Assembly (NCBI GenBank): GCA_025057015.1
Contig: JANWYG010000017.1
Location: 1-64,000, forward strand
Source: Blastocatellia bacterium
GTDB taxonomy: Bacteria; Acidobacteriota; Blastocatellia; Chloracidobacteriales; JADJPF01
DNA length: 64,000 nt
Reading direction: 5' to 3'
The notes beneath the pieces are model-generated. The model did no database searches. It saw only the letters and a program-made list of their open reading frames with translations, and had not been told where the DNA came from. This document shows positions 1 through 9,035 of the stretch, one piece after another. The first letter of the stretch is position 1, and each line of letters opens with the position of its first letter. The position numbers and the translations under genes were made by a program.

Positions 1-207
1 ACTCTCAGTCTCGTAACTTAAATCTCTCGGTCGCTCTCTTTACTCTCTATTCGGTTTTCAAACATCAGCTGCCTGCCCCCAGGCTCCAAAAATCTATTCT
101 ATATCTCAATCACCTTACTACTGTCAACCCCTGAAAGCAGGCTTTAGAATTCAGTGCTCTCAGAGCAAAACTAGAGATTACAACGAAAAGGTCTACAAAG
201 TCAAGTA
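1..207. other. Leading non-coding stretch
   Basis: I see no convincing gene, RNA or hairpin terminator here. It lies downstream of the minus-strand flavin reductase gene, and a neighbouring gene may lie outside the window. Confidence 0.5.
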
Positions 208-714
208 CTATTTTTCCGACAACTCTTGAAGACGCCGATATCCGCGTGAGTACCAAACCAAAGGAGAGGCTTCAAGCCTACAAACTGCAGTATCTTCTAC
301 CTTACCGACAAAGATAGTGTGATCGCCTCCGTCATAAGCAGCATGCAAACTACAACTTAGCCACGCAACACAATTCCTAACCACTGGGACACCCGAACAC
401 ATCTCCCAATCTACGCCAGGCAAGAAGTTACCTTCTGGCCCCTCAAACCCAGCAGCCAGATCAGAAAGTCTGCTCTGCTCAGCTGCCAAAAAAACTACGC
501 CAAATTTGCCTTGAGCAAGAAGTATGCCATGCGTCCGCTTCCGTTTACCCACACAAACCAAGATGAGGGGAGGATCTAATGAAACAGACGTGAAAGAAGT
601 GGCCGTCATAGCATGTATCCTCTGGTTGTCAAGCGTCGTCACTAAAGTAACGCTAGCCGCCCACTTGCTCATCGTTTGCTTTAGTTGCTCAGCAGAAACC
701 ATAGCTTTTTTCAT
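208..714 (-). CDS. Flavin reductase-like FMN-binding protein
   Basis: A 168-residue protein of the flavin reductase (HpaC/Fre-like, split-barrel FMN-binding) family. These enzymes usually reduce FMN or FAD with NAD(P)H for a partner monooxygenase, or are short electron-transfer flavoproteins. The N-terminal WAASVTLVTT segment, the middle SLDPPLILVC stretch and the C-terminal GDHTIFVGKV motif are the family landmarks. The length fits a complete single domain. No monooxygenase partner is adjacent: the gene stands alone, divergent from the kinase gene. ATG at 714 or the ATG four codons later could both serve as start. Substrate and partner cannot be told from sequence. Confidence 0.85.
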   Translation of the reverse strand: MKKAMVSAEQLKQTMSKWAASVTLVTTLDNQRIHAMTATSFTSVSLDPPLILVCVGKRKRTHGILLAQGKFGVVFLAAEQSRLSDLAAGFEGPEGNFLPGVDWEMCSGVPVVRNCVAWLSCSLHAAYDGGDHTIFVGKVEDTAVCRLEASPLVWYSRGYRRLQELSEK

Positions 715-795
715 CCTTGCAAAGCGCTTAGTATAGGCGAGCGCTATTTTAGAATCAATTACAAAAATATGAAGACAGGAAGGCTATTTCTGCAT

Positions 796-815
796 AGAAT
801 ATTTAAGAATATTTA
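796..815. repeat. Tandem 10-bp repeat in a divergent promoter region
   Basis: AGAATATTTA occurs twice head to tail between the divergent flavin reductase and kinase genes. It is AT-rich and 42 nt upstream of the kinase ATG. It could be a regulator site or part of a promoter; only the repeat itself is observed. Confidence 0.4.
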
Positions 816-856
816 AACAATCCAGCTCTTAATACTTGTTATCGGGTTTAACTCCA

Positions 857-3292
857 ATGAGCGAACAAATGAAACCCTCTACATCAGACACTATATTGCA
901 ACCCGCCGCTGACAGCGGCAGTAAGCTGCTCAGAGACCTATCAGGGCTCACTATAGACGGAAAGTACTTACTAGAAAAGAGAATAGGCAGAGGAGGTATG
1001 GGAGCAGTCTATGTTGCCAAGCACACAAAATTTCAAAAGAAGCTCGCCATCAAAGTCCTCTCGCCCGACCTCGTCGAAGATGAAAATTCCTATAAACGCT
1101 TCGTAAATGAAGCAAATACTACAGCTAGCCTCAAACACCCTAACATAGTCTCTGTGTCAGACTTCGGACAAACCGAAGAGGGTATAGTCTACTTAGTAAT
1201 GGAGTATGTTGAAGGTGTTTCACTGCGGGACATCATCCATAGGGAAGGAAAACTGACCCTGGAACGAACGCTCGAATTCTGCAGACAACTGTGTGACGCC
1301 ATCTCGCTTGCCCATAAACGCGGTGTGATTCATCGCGATCTCAAGCCCGACAACGTGATGATAGAAGTGATAAATAACCGCGAGATAGTGCGCGTGCTCG
1401 ACTTCGGAATAGCAAAGCTAAAAGATGCAAACCAAAACATGACAAAGACCGGTAATGTTCTAGGCACGCCACACTACATGTCACCTGAACAGTGCAGCGG
1501 CGGAGAACTAGATCACAGATCTGACATCTATGCCCTCGGCGTAATCATATACGAGATGCTCTCAGGCCAGGTGCCGTTCGACGGCCCTACACCAGTAGCA
1601 ATAGTCGTACAACACGTCACTAAAAACCCACCCCTTCTACACGAAGTAAATAAAGCAATACCAGAACCGGTCTCCAGAGTAGTAATGAGGGCACTCGAAA
1701 AGAAGCCCGAAAATAGACAACAAAGTGCCGACGACATAGTTAAGGAGCTAGAAGCTGCAATAGAAATAGCTTCCGATCCAACGCTAGCCTCGGCAAATGC
1801 CGCTAGCTTCGCTACCCCGACAAGCGAAAAAACAGAAGTCAAGTGGAGAGCTATCTTCAAAGGTCCCATCGAAAATACCAAAGAAGGACAGCTTCGAGTC
1901 CTCGAAGGCTTACAAAAAAGACTTAACTTCTCTTATACAAAAGCAAAAGAACTGCTCGATAGTGCCCCGGCACTAGTCAAGCAGTCCAGCTCACAAAAAG
2001 AAGTAGAAGAGCTAGCAGAGAAACTACGTGCCATAGGTGCTGACATCAAGGTAGAACGTGTCGTAGATCCTTTGGAAAAAGAGACGAAGCTAATTCCAGT
2101 ATCAGAGAAAGAAAAAGATACTGTAGCTGTCAAAGCTGAAACTATTCAGGATCCTCTGATAGTTCAAGGTGCTGACATGTACGAAATCCAAAGGGAAATT
2201 CAAGCAAAAGCTACGGCAGTAATGAAGAAAATCCAAAGCGATACTATCCAAACACAACCCGAACCTCCTGTTAAGACAGAGTCTGCACAAGAAACAGTAG
2301 CTATAGCTAAAGAAACCACTGCACTTGATACGTCGCGGCTTTGGTTCGTACAGGCAGGCCTGCAGCTCTACGAAAACTTAGAAGAAGATGAAGTGATCTC
2401 GCGCATACGCAGCGGGATGTTTCGTGCAAATCACCAGGCTAGAAAAGGTAATGGCCCCTGGAGAGAGCTATCTTCTATACCGAAGTTTCGAGAGATCTTC
2501 GAGCAACGCAACCCCCACATGTTCGCCCTACAACAAGAAGAGGCTGAGCAACAGACTTCCGCAATACAAACTTTTTGGGCCAAGATGGCTGCTCTAGTCG
2601 CCAGCATGATGACTCTCACCTTCTTAATCAGCCTAATAATGCAATATTCCCAACGCAAACTGCTAGTAAATGAGCTAGAAGTTATACTTTCAAGTCCTAA
2701 AATGAAGGTGTATGACTTACCTCAGCGTGTAAGAAATGCTCTAAGAAACAGAGACCTCACTGTACCAAACGAAAACATACATATTATCGCTAATCCCATA
2801 GAGAAAACCGTAACCGTTAGGATAGATTACAAACTGGCCGTGATGTTCTTCATTCCGATGAATTATCAAGCAGTAGCCGAGCGTAGCGGAGTAGATATGA
2901 CTCTAGATGACCTTGCCCGTGCCTCAGAAGGTACAATCGAAGTAGTCGGTATCTCCCCCGAAGAAGTTGCTAGATATAAGAAAAAACAACGTGAAATGCA
3001 AGCAGCAGCACGGCTTGCCTCCTACAGAGGAGAGCCAGAAACCGTCAGAGAATACGAAGCTATGCAGCAACTACTCAAAGAGTGTGAAGACGGATTGAGA
3101 GAATTTGACGTCGTCGCTGTAGATGAGGAAGGACGCAAGGTCGAAACCAAAACTGTAAAGATCCGCGATCGAGAGTATACCCGTGAAGAGCTACAGGCCT
3201 ACGTAAGCAACCTACGTACTAAGGTGGAAGATCTTGAACGCATACTCAAAGAGCAGCGCCAAAAGAAAATAGAAGAGGAAGCAAATAAGTAA
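857..3292 (+). CDS. Membrane Ser/Thr kinase with L7/L12-CTD-like and GYF_2-like domains
   Basis: A Hanks-type protein kinase of about 811 residues. The kinase domain (about 36-300) has the glycine loop GRGGMG (44-49), catalytic HRDLKPDN (159-166), DFG (182-184) and the activation segment end TPHYMSPEQ, so it should be active. After it, residues about 345-402 resemble the ribosomal protein L7/L12 C-terminal domain (AKELLDSAPALVK, then EELAEKLRAIGADIKVE). Residues about 495-550 (WFVQAGLQLYENL to PWRELSSIP) resemble a GYF_2 domain. One membrane segment lies at about 576-596, followed by a charged, coiled-coil-rich C-terminus that is probably periplasmic. I prefer ATG 857; the frame extends to a TTG at 836 without a better ribosome site. 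The kinase call is firm; the two accessory-domain calls are from pattern alone. Confidence 0.93.
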   Translation: MSEQMKPSTSDTILQPAADSGSKLLRDLSGLTIDGKYLLEKRIGRGGMGAVYVAKHTKFQKKLAIKVLSPDLVEDENSYKRFVNEANTTASLKHPNIVSVSDFGQTEEGIVYLVMEYVEGVSLRDIIHREGKLTLERTLEFCRQLCDAISLAHKRGVIHRDLKPDNVMIEVINNREIVRVLDFGIAKLKDANQNMTKTGNVLGTPHYMSPEQCSGGELDHRSDIYALGVIIYEMLSGQVPFDGPTPVAIVVQHVTKNPPLLHEVNKAIPEPVSRVVMRALEKKPENRQQSADDIVKELEAAIEIASDPTLASANAASFATPTSEKTEVKWRAIFKGPIENTKEGQLRVLEGLQKRLNFSYTKAKELLDSAPALVKQSSSQKEVEELAEKLRAIGADIKVERVVDPLEKETKLIPVSEKEKDTVAVKAETIQDPLIVQGADMYEIQREIQAKATAVMKKIQSDTIQTQPEPPVKTESAQETVAIAKETTALDTSRLWFVQAGLQLYENLEEDEVISRIRSGMFRANHQARKGNGPWRELSSIPKFREIFEQRNPHMFALQQEEAEQQTSAIQTFWAKMAALVASMMTLTFLISLIMQYSQRKLLVNELEVILSSPKMKVYDLPQRVRNALRNRDLTVPNENIHIIANPIEKTVTVRIDYKLAVMFFIPMNYQAVAERSGVDMTLDDLARASEGTIEVVGISPEEVARYKKKQREMQAAARLASYRGEPETVREYEAMQQLLKECEDGLREFDVVAVDEEGRKVETKTVKIRDREYTREELQAYVSNLRTKVEDLERILKEQRQKKIEEEANK

Positions 3293-3303
3293 ACTCTTGA
3301 AAG

Positions 3304-4980
3304 CTAACCCTGCTCTGAAAATAACGCCTCTGAAAGAATCCGTCCTACGGAACAGTTCGGAGATTCTACCTTGAGCACGTATGAAAGAGTCGGAGCTATG
3401 TCCGTGGGACTTGCTTCAGCAGTATAGTTACCCGGCTTAATTCCCCTGCCGAAGAGTATGACTGGCACATGCGTATCATAATGATATGGCGAACCGTGAT
3501 CTGTGCCCATCTTCTCCTCATCACTCTCTGATATCAAGTAGAACGGCTCGGGTACGAGCAATACATCGCCGCTAGCCTTCGCATGAAAACCCGCTTGAAC
3601 ACGCCTACCAATAGGTGTACTGTCCAGCGATGAATGCGACAATAGCTGCGAACGCGTGTAGTAGTGAGCTATACCCGATACTGCCAGAAGGGTCTTGCCA
3701 ATAAACTCCTCTACCTCAGCCTGATTTAATCCCTTATCAGCTATGAGCTGAGTGTTCAAGTAGATCTGAGCATTGATGAAAGCAAGAACATAATCACCTT
3801 GGCCATAGCGCTTTGCAAGCTCTCGTTCGACAAGACCTACCAGCTCGCTCGCCTGTAGCCTACCGCCCTTGAGATGGTAACGCTTGCTGTAATCTGGATG
3901 TGGTGCAACACCATGATCGGCCGTAAACGCAATCACCGCGTTGCTTAGTCCAACTTGCTTATCGACGGTATCGAGCAACTCCGCAACTACCCGATCAAGC
4001 CGCAGTACCATATCCTGAACTTCCTGGCTATAAGGCCCAGCAGCATGACCGCACAGATCCAGTGACGAAAAGCTCACCGTCAGCAAATCCGGATGTTCAC
4101 CCAGCCCCAACTTTTCTTCTTTAAATAATGTCTTAACAAATTCAAGCAGGTACTCGTCCCCAAACGGCGTGCCCCTTAGCTGCTCATAATAGCTTTGATC
4201 AAGACGGTTGTTCCTACCAGCAACACGAATCGGAAAAACTGCCTTACCATTGGAGGCCCAGGCCCTCTCATAAGGAGCGTCATCTTCGTCGGAGATACTA
4301 TAGGCATCTTCAGGAAGAAGCCGCTCCCATAATTTGCCAAAGTAGCTGTCAGCGAGCCTACGAGTATTGAAATCTTCTACCCATTGCGGTAACCGATCCA
4401 AATAGTGTTTGCTGCTTATCATATTTCCCGTCCTAGTGTCGAACCAAAAGGCAGCCGTGCCAGCGTTACCAGCAGTAAGTATCGCTGAACGATCTTTGAG
4501 CGAAATCCCATAAGCACGAGATTTGAAATTGTTCGATAGCCGCAGCTGGTCAGCCAGTGTGCTAGCACTCAGCCTCTTCGGCGAAACAGGCGGATAGATC
4601 CCTTCCTTCGCAAAGGTAGCATCATAGACCGACTCCCTAAATTCCCCGGCCTCACGGTCATACCATTTATTAGCTATTATCCCGTGAGAAGATGGCAACG
4701 CTCCGGTGGCTATACTAGCATGCCCTACGGCAGTCTCCGTGTTCGAATAAGGATAATGAGCGTTGACAAATACCGCACCCGAAGAAAGTAGCCGCTTGAA
4801 ACCCTTTTGTCCGAACAGATGACTAAAACGCCACAGATAATCTGCGCGAAATTGATCTATTACAAGTATTAAGACCAGCTTAGGCCTATCTATAACTACT
4901 TTACCTGCAGTCCTTCTGCGAGCATGGCCGCCTACCGACAGCAAACTTAACATCAAAAAAACAATAGCTACTTTCTTCAT
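3304..4980 (-). CDS. Secreted alkaline phosphatase family protein (PafA-like)
   Basis: An exported metal-dependent phosphomonoesterase/phosphodiesterase of the alkaline phosphatase superfamily (type I phosphodiesterase/PafA group), about 558 residues. An N-terminal signal peptide (MKKVAIVFLMLSLLSVGG) is followed by the first metal ligand in VIDQFRADYL, the nucleophile-Thr region NTETAVGHASIATG, the SSLDLCGHAAGP metal site, TADHGVAPHP and the final GTDHGSPYHYDTHVP histidine cluster. All expected metal sites appear present. ATG 4980 is chosen because the signal peptide begins there and AAGGGTG lies just upstream; a GTG lies two codons earlier. The gene ends 11 nt from the convergent kinase gene. 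It probably scavenges phosphate in the periplasm, together with the 5'-nucleotidase pair next door. Confidence 0.9.
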   Translation of the reverse strand: MKKVAIVFLMLSLLSVGGHARRRTAGKVVIDRPKLVLILVIDQFRADYLWRFSHLFGQKGFKRLLSSGAVFVNAHYPYSNTETAVGHASIATGALPSSHGIIANKWYDREAGEFRESVYDATFAKEGIYPPVSPKRLSASTLADQLRLSNNFKSRAYGISLKDRSAILTAGNAGTAAFWFDTRTGNMISSKHYLDRLPQWVEDFNTRRLADSYFGKLWERLLPEDAYSISDEDDAPYERAWASNGKAVFPIRVAGRNNRLDQSYYEQLRGTPFGDEYLLEFVKTLFKEEKLGLGEHPDLLTVSFSSLDLCGHAAGPYSQEVQDMVLRLDRVVAELLDTVDKQVGLSNAVIAFTADHGVAPHPDYSKRYHLKGGRLQASELVGLVERELAKRYGQGDYVLAFINAQIYLNTQLIADKGLNQAEVEEFIGKTLLAVSGIAHYYTRSQLLSHSSLDSTPIGRRVQAGFHAKASGDVLLVPEPFYLISESDEEKMGTDHGSPYHYDTHVPVILFGRGIKPGNYTAEASPTDIAPTLSYVLKVESPNCSVGRILSEALFSEQG

Positions 4981-5125
4981 CAACACCCTTTCATAACTAC
5001 GAGATCTAAAAAGCCTACATATTGTCGAAGTTTAAATAACAAAGTTCAATACTTTCTAGTCAAACAAAATGCAAACCAACCTCTTGATGATTTCTCAAAC
5101 AGCATGGTATACAAAAGCTTTCAAT

Positions 5126-5860
5126 ATGAAAGCGCATATATTCTTCTTACTCATAGTACTCGCAAAAACAGTCATAGCACAAAGCAGCTACGTTTACTCC
5201 GTAACTCAGTCAAAGATAGACCCTAGCATCGGCGAAGCTGAAGACGTTGCCGAACTAATTGCTCCCTATACAGCCAAGCTACAGGCCGCGATGAATCAAG
5301 TCATAGGGTTTGCCCCAAAGACAATAGACAAACACGGGCCTGGCTCCGGCGCCCTAGGAAGACTAATGGCCGAAGTGCTAAAAGAAGCAGTCGCAAAGAG
5401 CCTACACATTAAGGTAGACCTTGGTGTTCAAAACCCAGGCGGCATCAGAGCAGAAATTCCCGCAGGTAACATAACCGTCGGAACTATATATCGCTTGATG
5501 CCTTTCGAAAACGAAATTGCCGTAGTAGATATGACAGGTCAACAACTAGAATTACTGTTTCAAGAAATGGGTAGCCGAATCAAAGACTTCGGTGCAGCTG
5601 TTGCCGGTGCTCACTTAACCTACAAAAACGGACAACTCGTTTCAGCAAAGATCTCAGGCAAGAAAATAGAACGCAACAAGATTTATAAAGTAGCCCTCAC
5701 AGACTACCTTCACAAAGGCGGTGGCGATTATCCCATTCTCTGGGAAGGGAAGAACTACCGCTCTGCAGGCCTAACTTTCAGAGATGCTTTGCTGAACTAC
5801 GTCAAGCAAAAACGCAAATTAATAGCTCCTAAAGACGCAAACATCAAGGTAGAAGAATAA
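5126..5860 (+). CDS. Exported 5'-nucleotidase C-terminal (substrate-binding) domain protein
   Basis: A stand-alone 5'_nucleotid_C domain of about 244 residues. In classic UshA-type enzymes this domain binds the nucleoside and follows the metallophosphatase domain in one chain. Visible landmarks are GALGRLMAEVLKEA, VQNPGGIRAEIPAG, LMPFENEIAVVDMTG and HKGGGDYPI. The reading frame is open from 5069, but the Sec signal peptide MKAHIFFLLIVLAKTVIAQ starts at the ATG at 5126, so that start is preferred. It overlaps the next gene, the catalytic half, by one base (TAATG), so the two are translationally coupled and very likely work as a complex. The gene order is reversed relative to the domain order in fused enzymes. 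Confidence 0.88.
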   Translation: MKAHIFFLLIVLAKTVIAQSSYVYSVTQSKIDPSIGEAEDVAELIAPYTAKLQAAMNQVIGFAPKTIDKHGPGSGALGRLMAEVLKEAVAKSLHIKVDLGVQNPGGIRAEIPAGNITVGTIYRLMPFENEIAVVDMTGQQLELLFQEMGSRIKDFGAAVAGAHLTYKNGQLVSAKISGKKIERNKIYKVALTDYLHKGGGDYPILWEGKNYRSAGLTFRDALLNYVKQKRKLIAPKDANIKVEE

Positions 5861-6756
5861 TGCTAAGACGCGAGTTTTTAACCTTACTAACTGCTGCCCT
5901 AGCCGCACCGATACGACCAGCAGCAACCGAGACCACTGTTACTATTCTCCATACTAACGATACTCACTCACAGATAGAACCGTTTCCGCAGGGCACGCGT
6001 AACGAAGGACTGGGTGGTGTCGCTAGACGGGCTCAATATGTCAGAAGAGTCAAAGAGCAAAATCCCAATACCCTACTTATCGACGCAGGTGATTTCTTTC
6101 AAGGCACGCCATACTTTAATTTCTATCGCGGCGAAGTAGAAATAAAAGCTATGTCAGCTATAGGCTACGACGTCGTAACTTTAGGAAATCACGACTTCGA
6201 CAACGGCGTCGAAGCCCTTGTAGCAGCACTCCAGCACGCAAGCTTCGACATAGTATGCTGTAATTACGACTTCGGCAGCACTCCACTTGCTAAAATCGTC
6301 AAACCTTATGTAGTCAAAAAGCTGGGGCAGATTAAAGTCGGGGTCTTCGGCTTGGGCATAGATTTCATTGGTCTAGTACTAGAAAAAAACCACAAAGGAA
6401 TACGCTATCTTGATCCCGTAGAATCCGCCCGCAAAGTGGTGGAAAAACTCCGCAATGAAGAAGCAGTAGACCTTGTAATAGCAGCTTCACATCTAGGTAC
6501 AAAATACGAAAAAGAGCCTCACCGAATGTCCGACCTGAAACTCGTCGAACAGGTCCGAGGCATAGATTTCATAGCAGGCGGGCATACGCATTCGTTTATG
6601 AAACAACCTGAAGTTTATCGACATCCGGACGGCAGCGAATCGATCCTCTTTCAAGTAGGCTTCGGCGGTATAAACGTCGGTCGAGTCGATTTCATGTTCC
6701 GTGAGCGCCAATTATTAGGCTGGAAAGCTAGCCTCGTAGAGCTTGCAAATGCCTGA
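5860..6756 (+). CDS. 5'-nucleotidase catalytic half, metallophosphatase
   Basis: A calcineurin-like metallophosphatase domain of the 5'-nucleotidase/UshA family, 298 residues. Metal-binding motifs are ILHTNDTHSQIEP, DAGDFFQGTPYFN, LGNHDFDNG and GGHTHSFM; all are intact. The N-terminus MLRREFLTLLTAALAAP has a twin-arginine pattern followed by a hydrophobic stretch, suggesting Tat export, whereas the partner encoded just upstream has an ordinary Sec signal. The protein ends where the fused enzyme would continue into the nucleotide-binding domain, which is supplied by the preceding gene. It overlaps both neighbours by one base (TAATG and TGATG), so it lies in a tight operon with the aminotransferase gene. 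Confidence 0.9.
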   Translation: MLRREFLTLLTAALAAPIRPAATETTVTILHTNDTHSQIEPFPQGTRNEGLGGVARRAQYVRRVKEQNPNTLLIDAGDFFQGTPYFNFYRGEVEIKAMSAIGYDVVTLGNHDFDNGVEALVAALQHASFDIVCCNYDFGSTPLAKIVKPYVVKKLGQIKVGVFGLGIDFIGLVLEKNHKGIRYLDPVESARKVVEKLRNEEAVDLVIAASHLGTKYEKEPHRMSDLKLVEQVRGIDFIAGGHTHSFMKQPEVYRHPDGSESILFQVGFGGINVGRVDFMFRERQLLGWKASLVELANA

Positions 6757-7913
6757 TGTTTTCTAGCCGTTTGCCTCCTTCACTCCAGCCAAACCGGCTC
6801 GCAAAAGCTCCGCGTCCGGAAAAGTTAATAGATCTGACTCAGTCTAATCCGACAGTCGTAAGCCTACCTTACGAGATAGAAGCTATACTACAAGCACTAC
6901 GAGATAAAAGAAACTTGCTTTACTTACCAGATCCAAAAGGATTACTCAGTGCAAGGCAAACAATAGCTGGCTACTACCACGATAAGTATGGAGCTAAGTT
7001 TGACGCTGAAAACGTATTTTTGACGGCCAGTACGAGTGAAGCCTATGCGCTACTTTTCAAATTGCTGTGCAACGCAGGCGATTGTGTACTGGTTCCTGCA
7101 CCTTCATATCCACTGTTTGAACACCTATGTCGCGCTGAAGCCGTCAGAACACTCCAGTACAGGCTGTACTATGATGGCAGCAGTTGGAGAATAGACTTTA
7201 ACTCGCTAAAAAGTGCCATACAACCAAATACGCGTGCCATAGTAGTCGTCAGTCCCAACAATCCTACTGGCTCCTGCATAAACTTCTCTGAGCTACAGCA
7301 GTTAATAGAGATCTGTAACGTCTATGACGTGGCGATAATTTGCGATGAAGTGTTTGCCGACTACTGTTACAACCCAGCTGTTGACAGAGTGACAACCGTA
7401 GCTGGAAACGAACACAGCCTAACCTTTGCTCTAGGTGGGCTATCTAAACTCGCCTGTCTGCCACAGCTTAAACTCGGCTGGATCATAGTCTCCGGCCGTA
7501 AGCAACTAGCTAGCGAGGCGATAACACGACTCGAATTTCTCTGCGATCTATACCTATCCGTTTCGTCTCCCGTACAGCACGCTCTTGGCAAGCTAATAGA
7601 TGCTACCCAACGGCTTCGTTGCACCCTACTTACTCGGCTCAAAGCTAATAGACAGCTAATCAGCAAGCTCTTCGCTTCATCAGCAGTTTCTCTACTTGCC
7701 TCAGAAGGTGGCTGGTACGCTTGTCTTAGAGTGCCGCACTTACTTGATGAGGAAGAAATGGTGCTCGAACTACTCAAACGCTCACTACTTGTTCATCCGG
7801 GGTACTTTTTCGACTTCGAGATGCAAGGTATACTAGTAGTCAGCTTGCTACCTGAAGCCTCAGAGTTTGCCTTAGGAATAGAAAAACTCAAGCAGTTCCT
7901 CGACGAGCTTTAG
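6756..7913 (+). CDS. PLP-dependent aminotransferase, class I/II
   Basis: A fold-type I aminotransferase of 385 residues. LIDLTQSNPTVVSLPYE near the N-terminus, the VVSPNNPTGS loop, IICDEVFADY and the lysine in GGLSKLACLPQLKLGW (Schiff-base Lys) define the family. The residue after the Lys loop that is usually Arg (LRLGW) is Lys here (LKLGW). It could act on aromatic, aspartate-type or histidinol-phosphate substrates; the sequence does not decide. The start codon overlaps the stop of the 5'-nucleotidase gene (TGATG), so the three genes are cotranscribed, although the metabolic link is not obvious. Confidence 0.88.
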   Translation: MFSSRLPPSLQPNRLAKAPRPEKLIDLTQSNPTVVSLPYEIEAILQALRDKRNLLYLPDPKGLLSARQTIAGYYHDKYGAKFDAENVFLTASTSEAYALLFKLLCNAGDCVLVPAPSYPLFEHLCRAEAVRTLQYRLYYDGSSWRIDFNSLKSAIQPNTRAIVVVSPNNPTGSCINFSELQQLIEICNVYDVAIICDEVFADYCYNPAVDRVTTVAGNEHSLTFALGGLSKLACLPQLKLGWIIVSGRKQLASEAITRLEFLCDLYLSVSSPVQHALGKLIDATQRLRCTLLTRLKANRQLISKLFASSAVSLLASEGGWYACLRVPHLLDEEEMVLELLKRSLLVHPGYFFDFEMQGILVVSLLPEASEFALGIEKLKQFLDEL

Positions 7914-7971
7914 CGTACTAAGTATTGCCACTTGAGTAGAAAAGATGTTAGCTTGTCCTGAGGAGCAGAGC

Positions 7972-8574
7972 ATGGCCACTGCAGCCATAGTCGCGATAGG
8001 AAACGAGACATTAAGCGGTAAGACCAAAGATGCAAATACTAGGTCTCCTATAGACGAACTGCGGAAACTCAGCCTAGCGCTGAAGCTAATAGTCGTCATA
8101 CCCGAAGACCCAGAACAGATCGCCAAAGTACTTCGCGAAGCCTCCTATCGTTACGACTATGTATTTACTTCGGGCGGCATAGAGCCTACGCATGATGATG
8201 CGACCTTGGCCGCTGTATACCAAGCCCTTTTCATATCAACGGTCCGTAACCCCAAGCTTGAAGAATCTATTTGCAAATACCTCGGCGACAAACTCACCGA
8301 AGAACACTTGATGATGGCTATACCGCAAGGCTCACCGCTTGTCACTGCCGAAGGTTTGAAGTGGCCAGCCCCGGTCTACAAGTACGTACTACCAGGCGTA
8401 CTTCGCTTCTTCCGCAAGACCTTCTCAGCTATACGTGAAAGGTTTCGCACTGCAGGCTGCTATCTCAAGGTCATTTGCACGATGCAAGACGAGTTTGAAA
8501 CAGAAAGACATCTGACTATAAACGACAACCCTAATATAACTGACGGAGATAACGTGAAGGCAACGATAGAATAA
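7972..8574 (+). CDS. Molybdopterin-binding (MoaB/CinA-N-like) domain protein
   Basis: A protein of about 200 residues with the MoCF_biosynth/CinA N-terminal fold. ATAAIVAIGNETLSGKTKDANT corresponds to the usual nucleotide/cofactor loop, and the conserved FTSGGIEPTHDDAT matches the TSGGxGPTHDD signature. The PKLEESICKYLG and MAIPQGSPLV segments fit the CinA-type continuation. The C-terminal CinA deamidase domain is absent. ATG 7972 is preferred because GAGGAG sits eight bases upstream; the frame extends to 7945. A role in pyridine nucleotide or molybdopterin metabolism is possible but not shown. It follows the aminotransferase gene by about 58 nt. Confidence 0.8.
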   Translation: MATAAIVAIGNETLSGKTKDANTRSPIDELRKLSLALKLIVVIPEDPEQIAKVLREASYRYDYVFTSGGIEPTHDDATLAAVYQALFISTVRNPKLEESICKYLGDKLTEEHLMMAIPQGSPLVTAEGLKWPAPVYKYVLPGVLRFFRKTFSAIRERFRTAGCYLKVICTMQDEFETERHLTINDNPNITDGDNVKATIE

Positions 8575-8649
8575 AACGGTGTTGAAAAGCGTTCATGCAG
8601 TTATTGCAACTAGTCGACAGCCGCATGATTTTAGATGCCAGGAGGAACT

Positions 8650-9030
8650 ATGAAGCACTCTGAAGGATTTTTGAAACTCGTAGAAGATGCAAAGACCAGG
8701 ATAAAGGAGTGTGACGCACATATAGTGAGAGAACGTCTTTTACGAGGAGAACAGTTCCATTTCATCGATGTAAGAGAAGACCATGAATGGAACGAAGGCC
8801 ACGCCGAAAGCGCTATTCATATAGGCCGCGGAATCATAGAACGAGACATCGAGCGGCTGATTCCGGACAAATCTGCTGAGATAGTGCTCTACTGCGGTGG
8901 CGGATACCGATCTGCCCTCGCAGCAGATAACTTACAGAAGATGGGATACACCAACGTCTATTCTATGAAAGGAGGCTATCGTGCCTGGACAGAAGCTGGT
9001 TATCCCGTCAATAAACCAATGGAAAGGTGA
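8650..9030 (+). CDS. Single-domain rhodanese-like protein
   Basis: A cytoplasmic rhodanese domain of about 126 residues. The core shows FIDVREDHEWNEGHAESAIHI, the active-site cysteine loop LYCGGGYRS and the C-terminal MKGGYRAWTEAGYPV. The intact Cys suggests sulfurtransferase activity with a persulfide intermediate; the donor and acceptor are unknown. ATG 8650 is preferred because AGGAGG lies at 8640-8645; another in-frame ATG at 8635 overlaps that site and is unlikely to be used. The next gene starts within a few bases, so the two are cotranscribed. Confidence 0.92.
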   Translation: MKHSEGFLKLVEDAKTRIKECDAHIVRERLLRGEQFHFIDVREDHEWNEGHAESAIHIGRGIIERDIERLIPDKSAEIVLYCGGGYRSALAADNLQKMGYTNVYSMKGGYRAWTEAGYPVNKPMER

Positions 9031-9035
9031 AAGAT

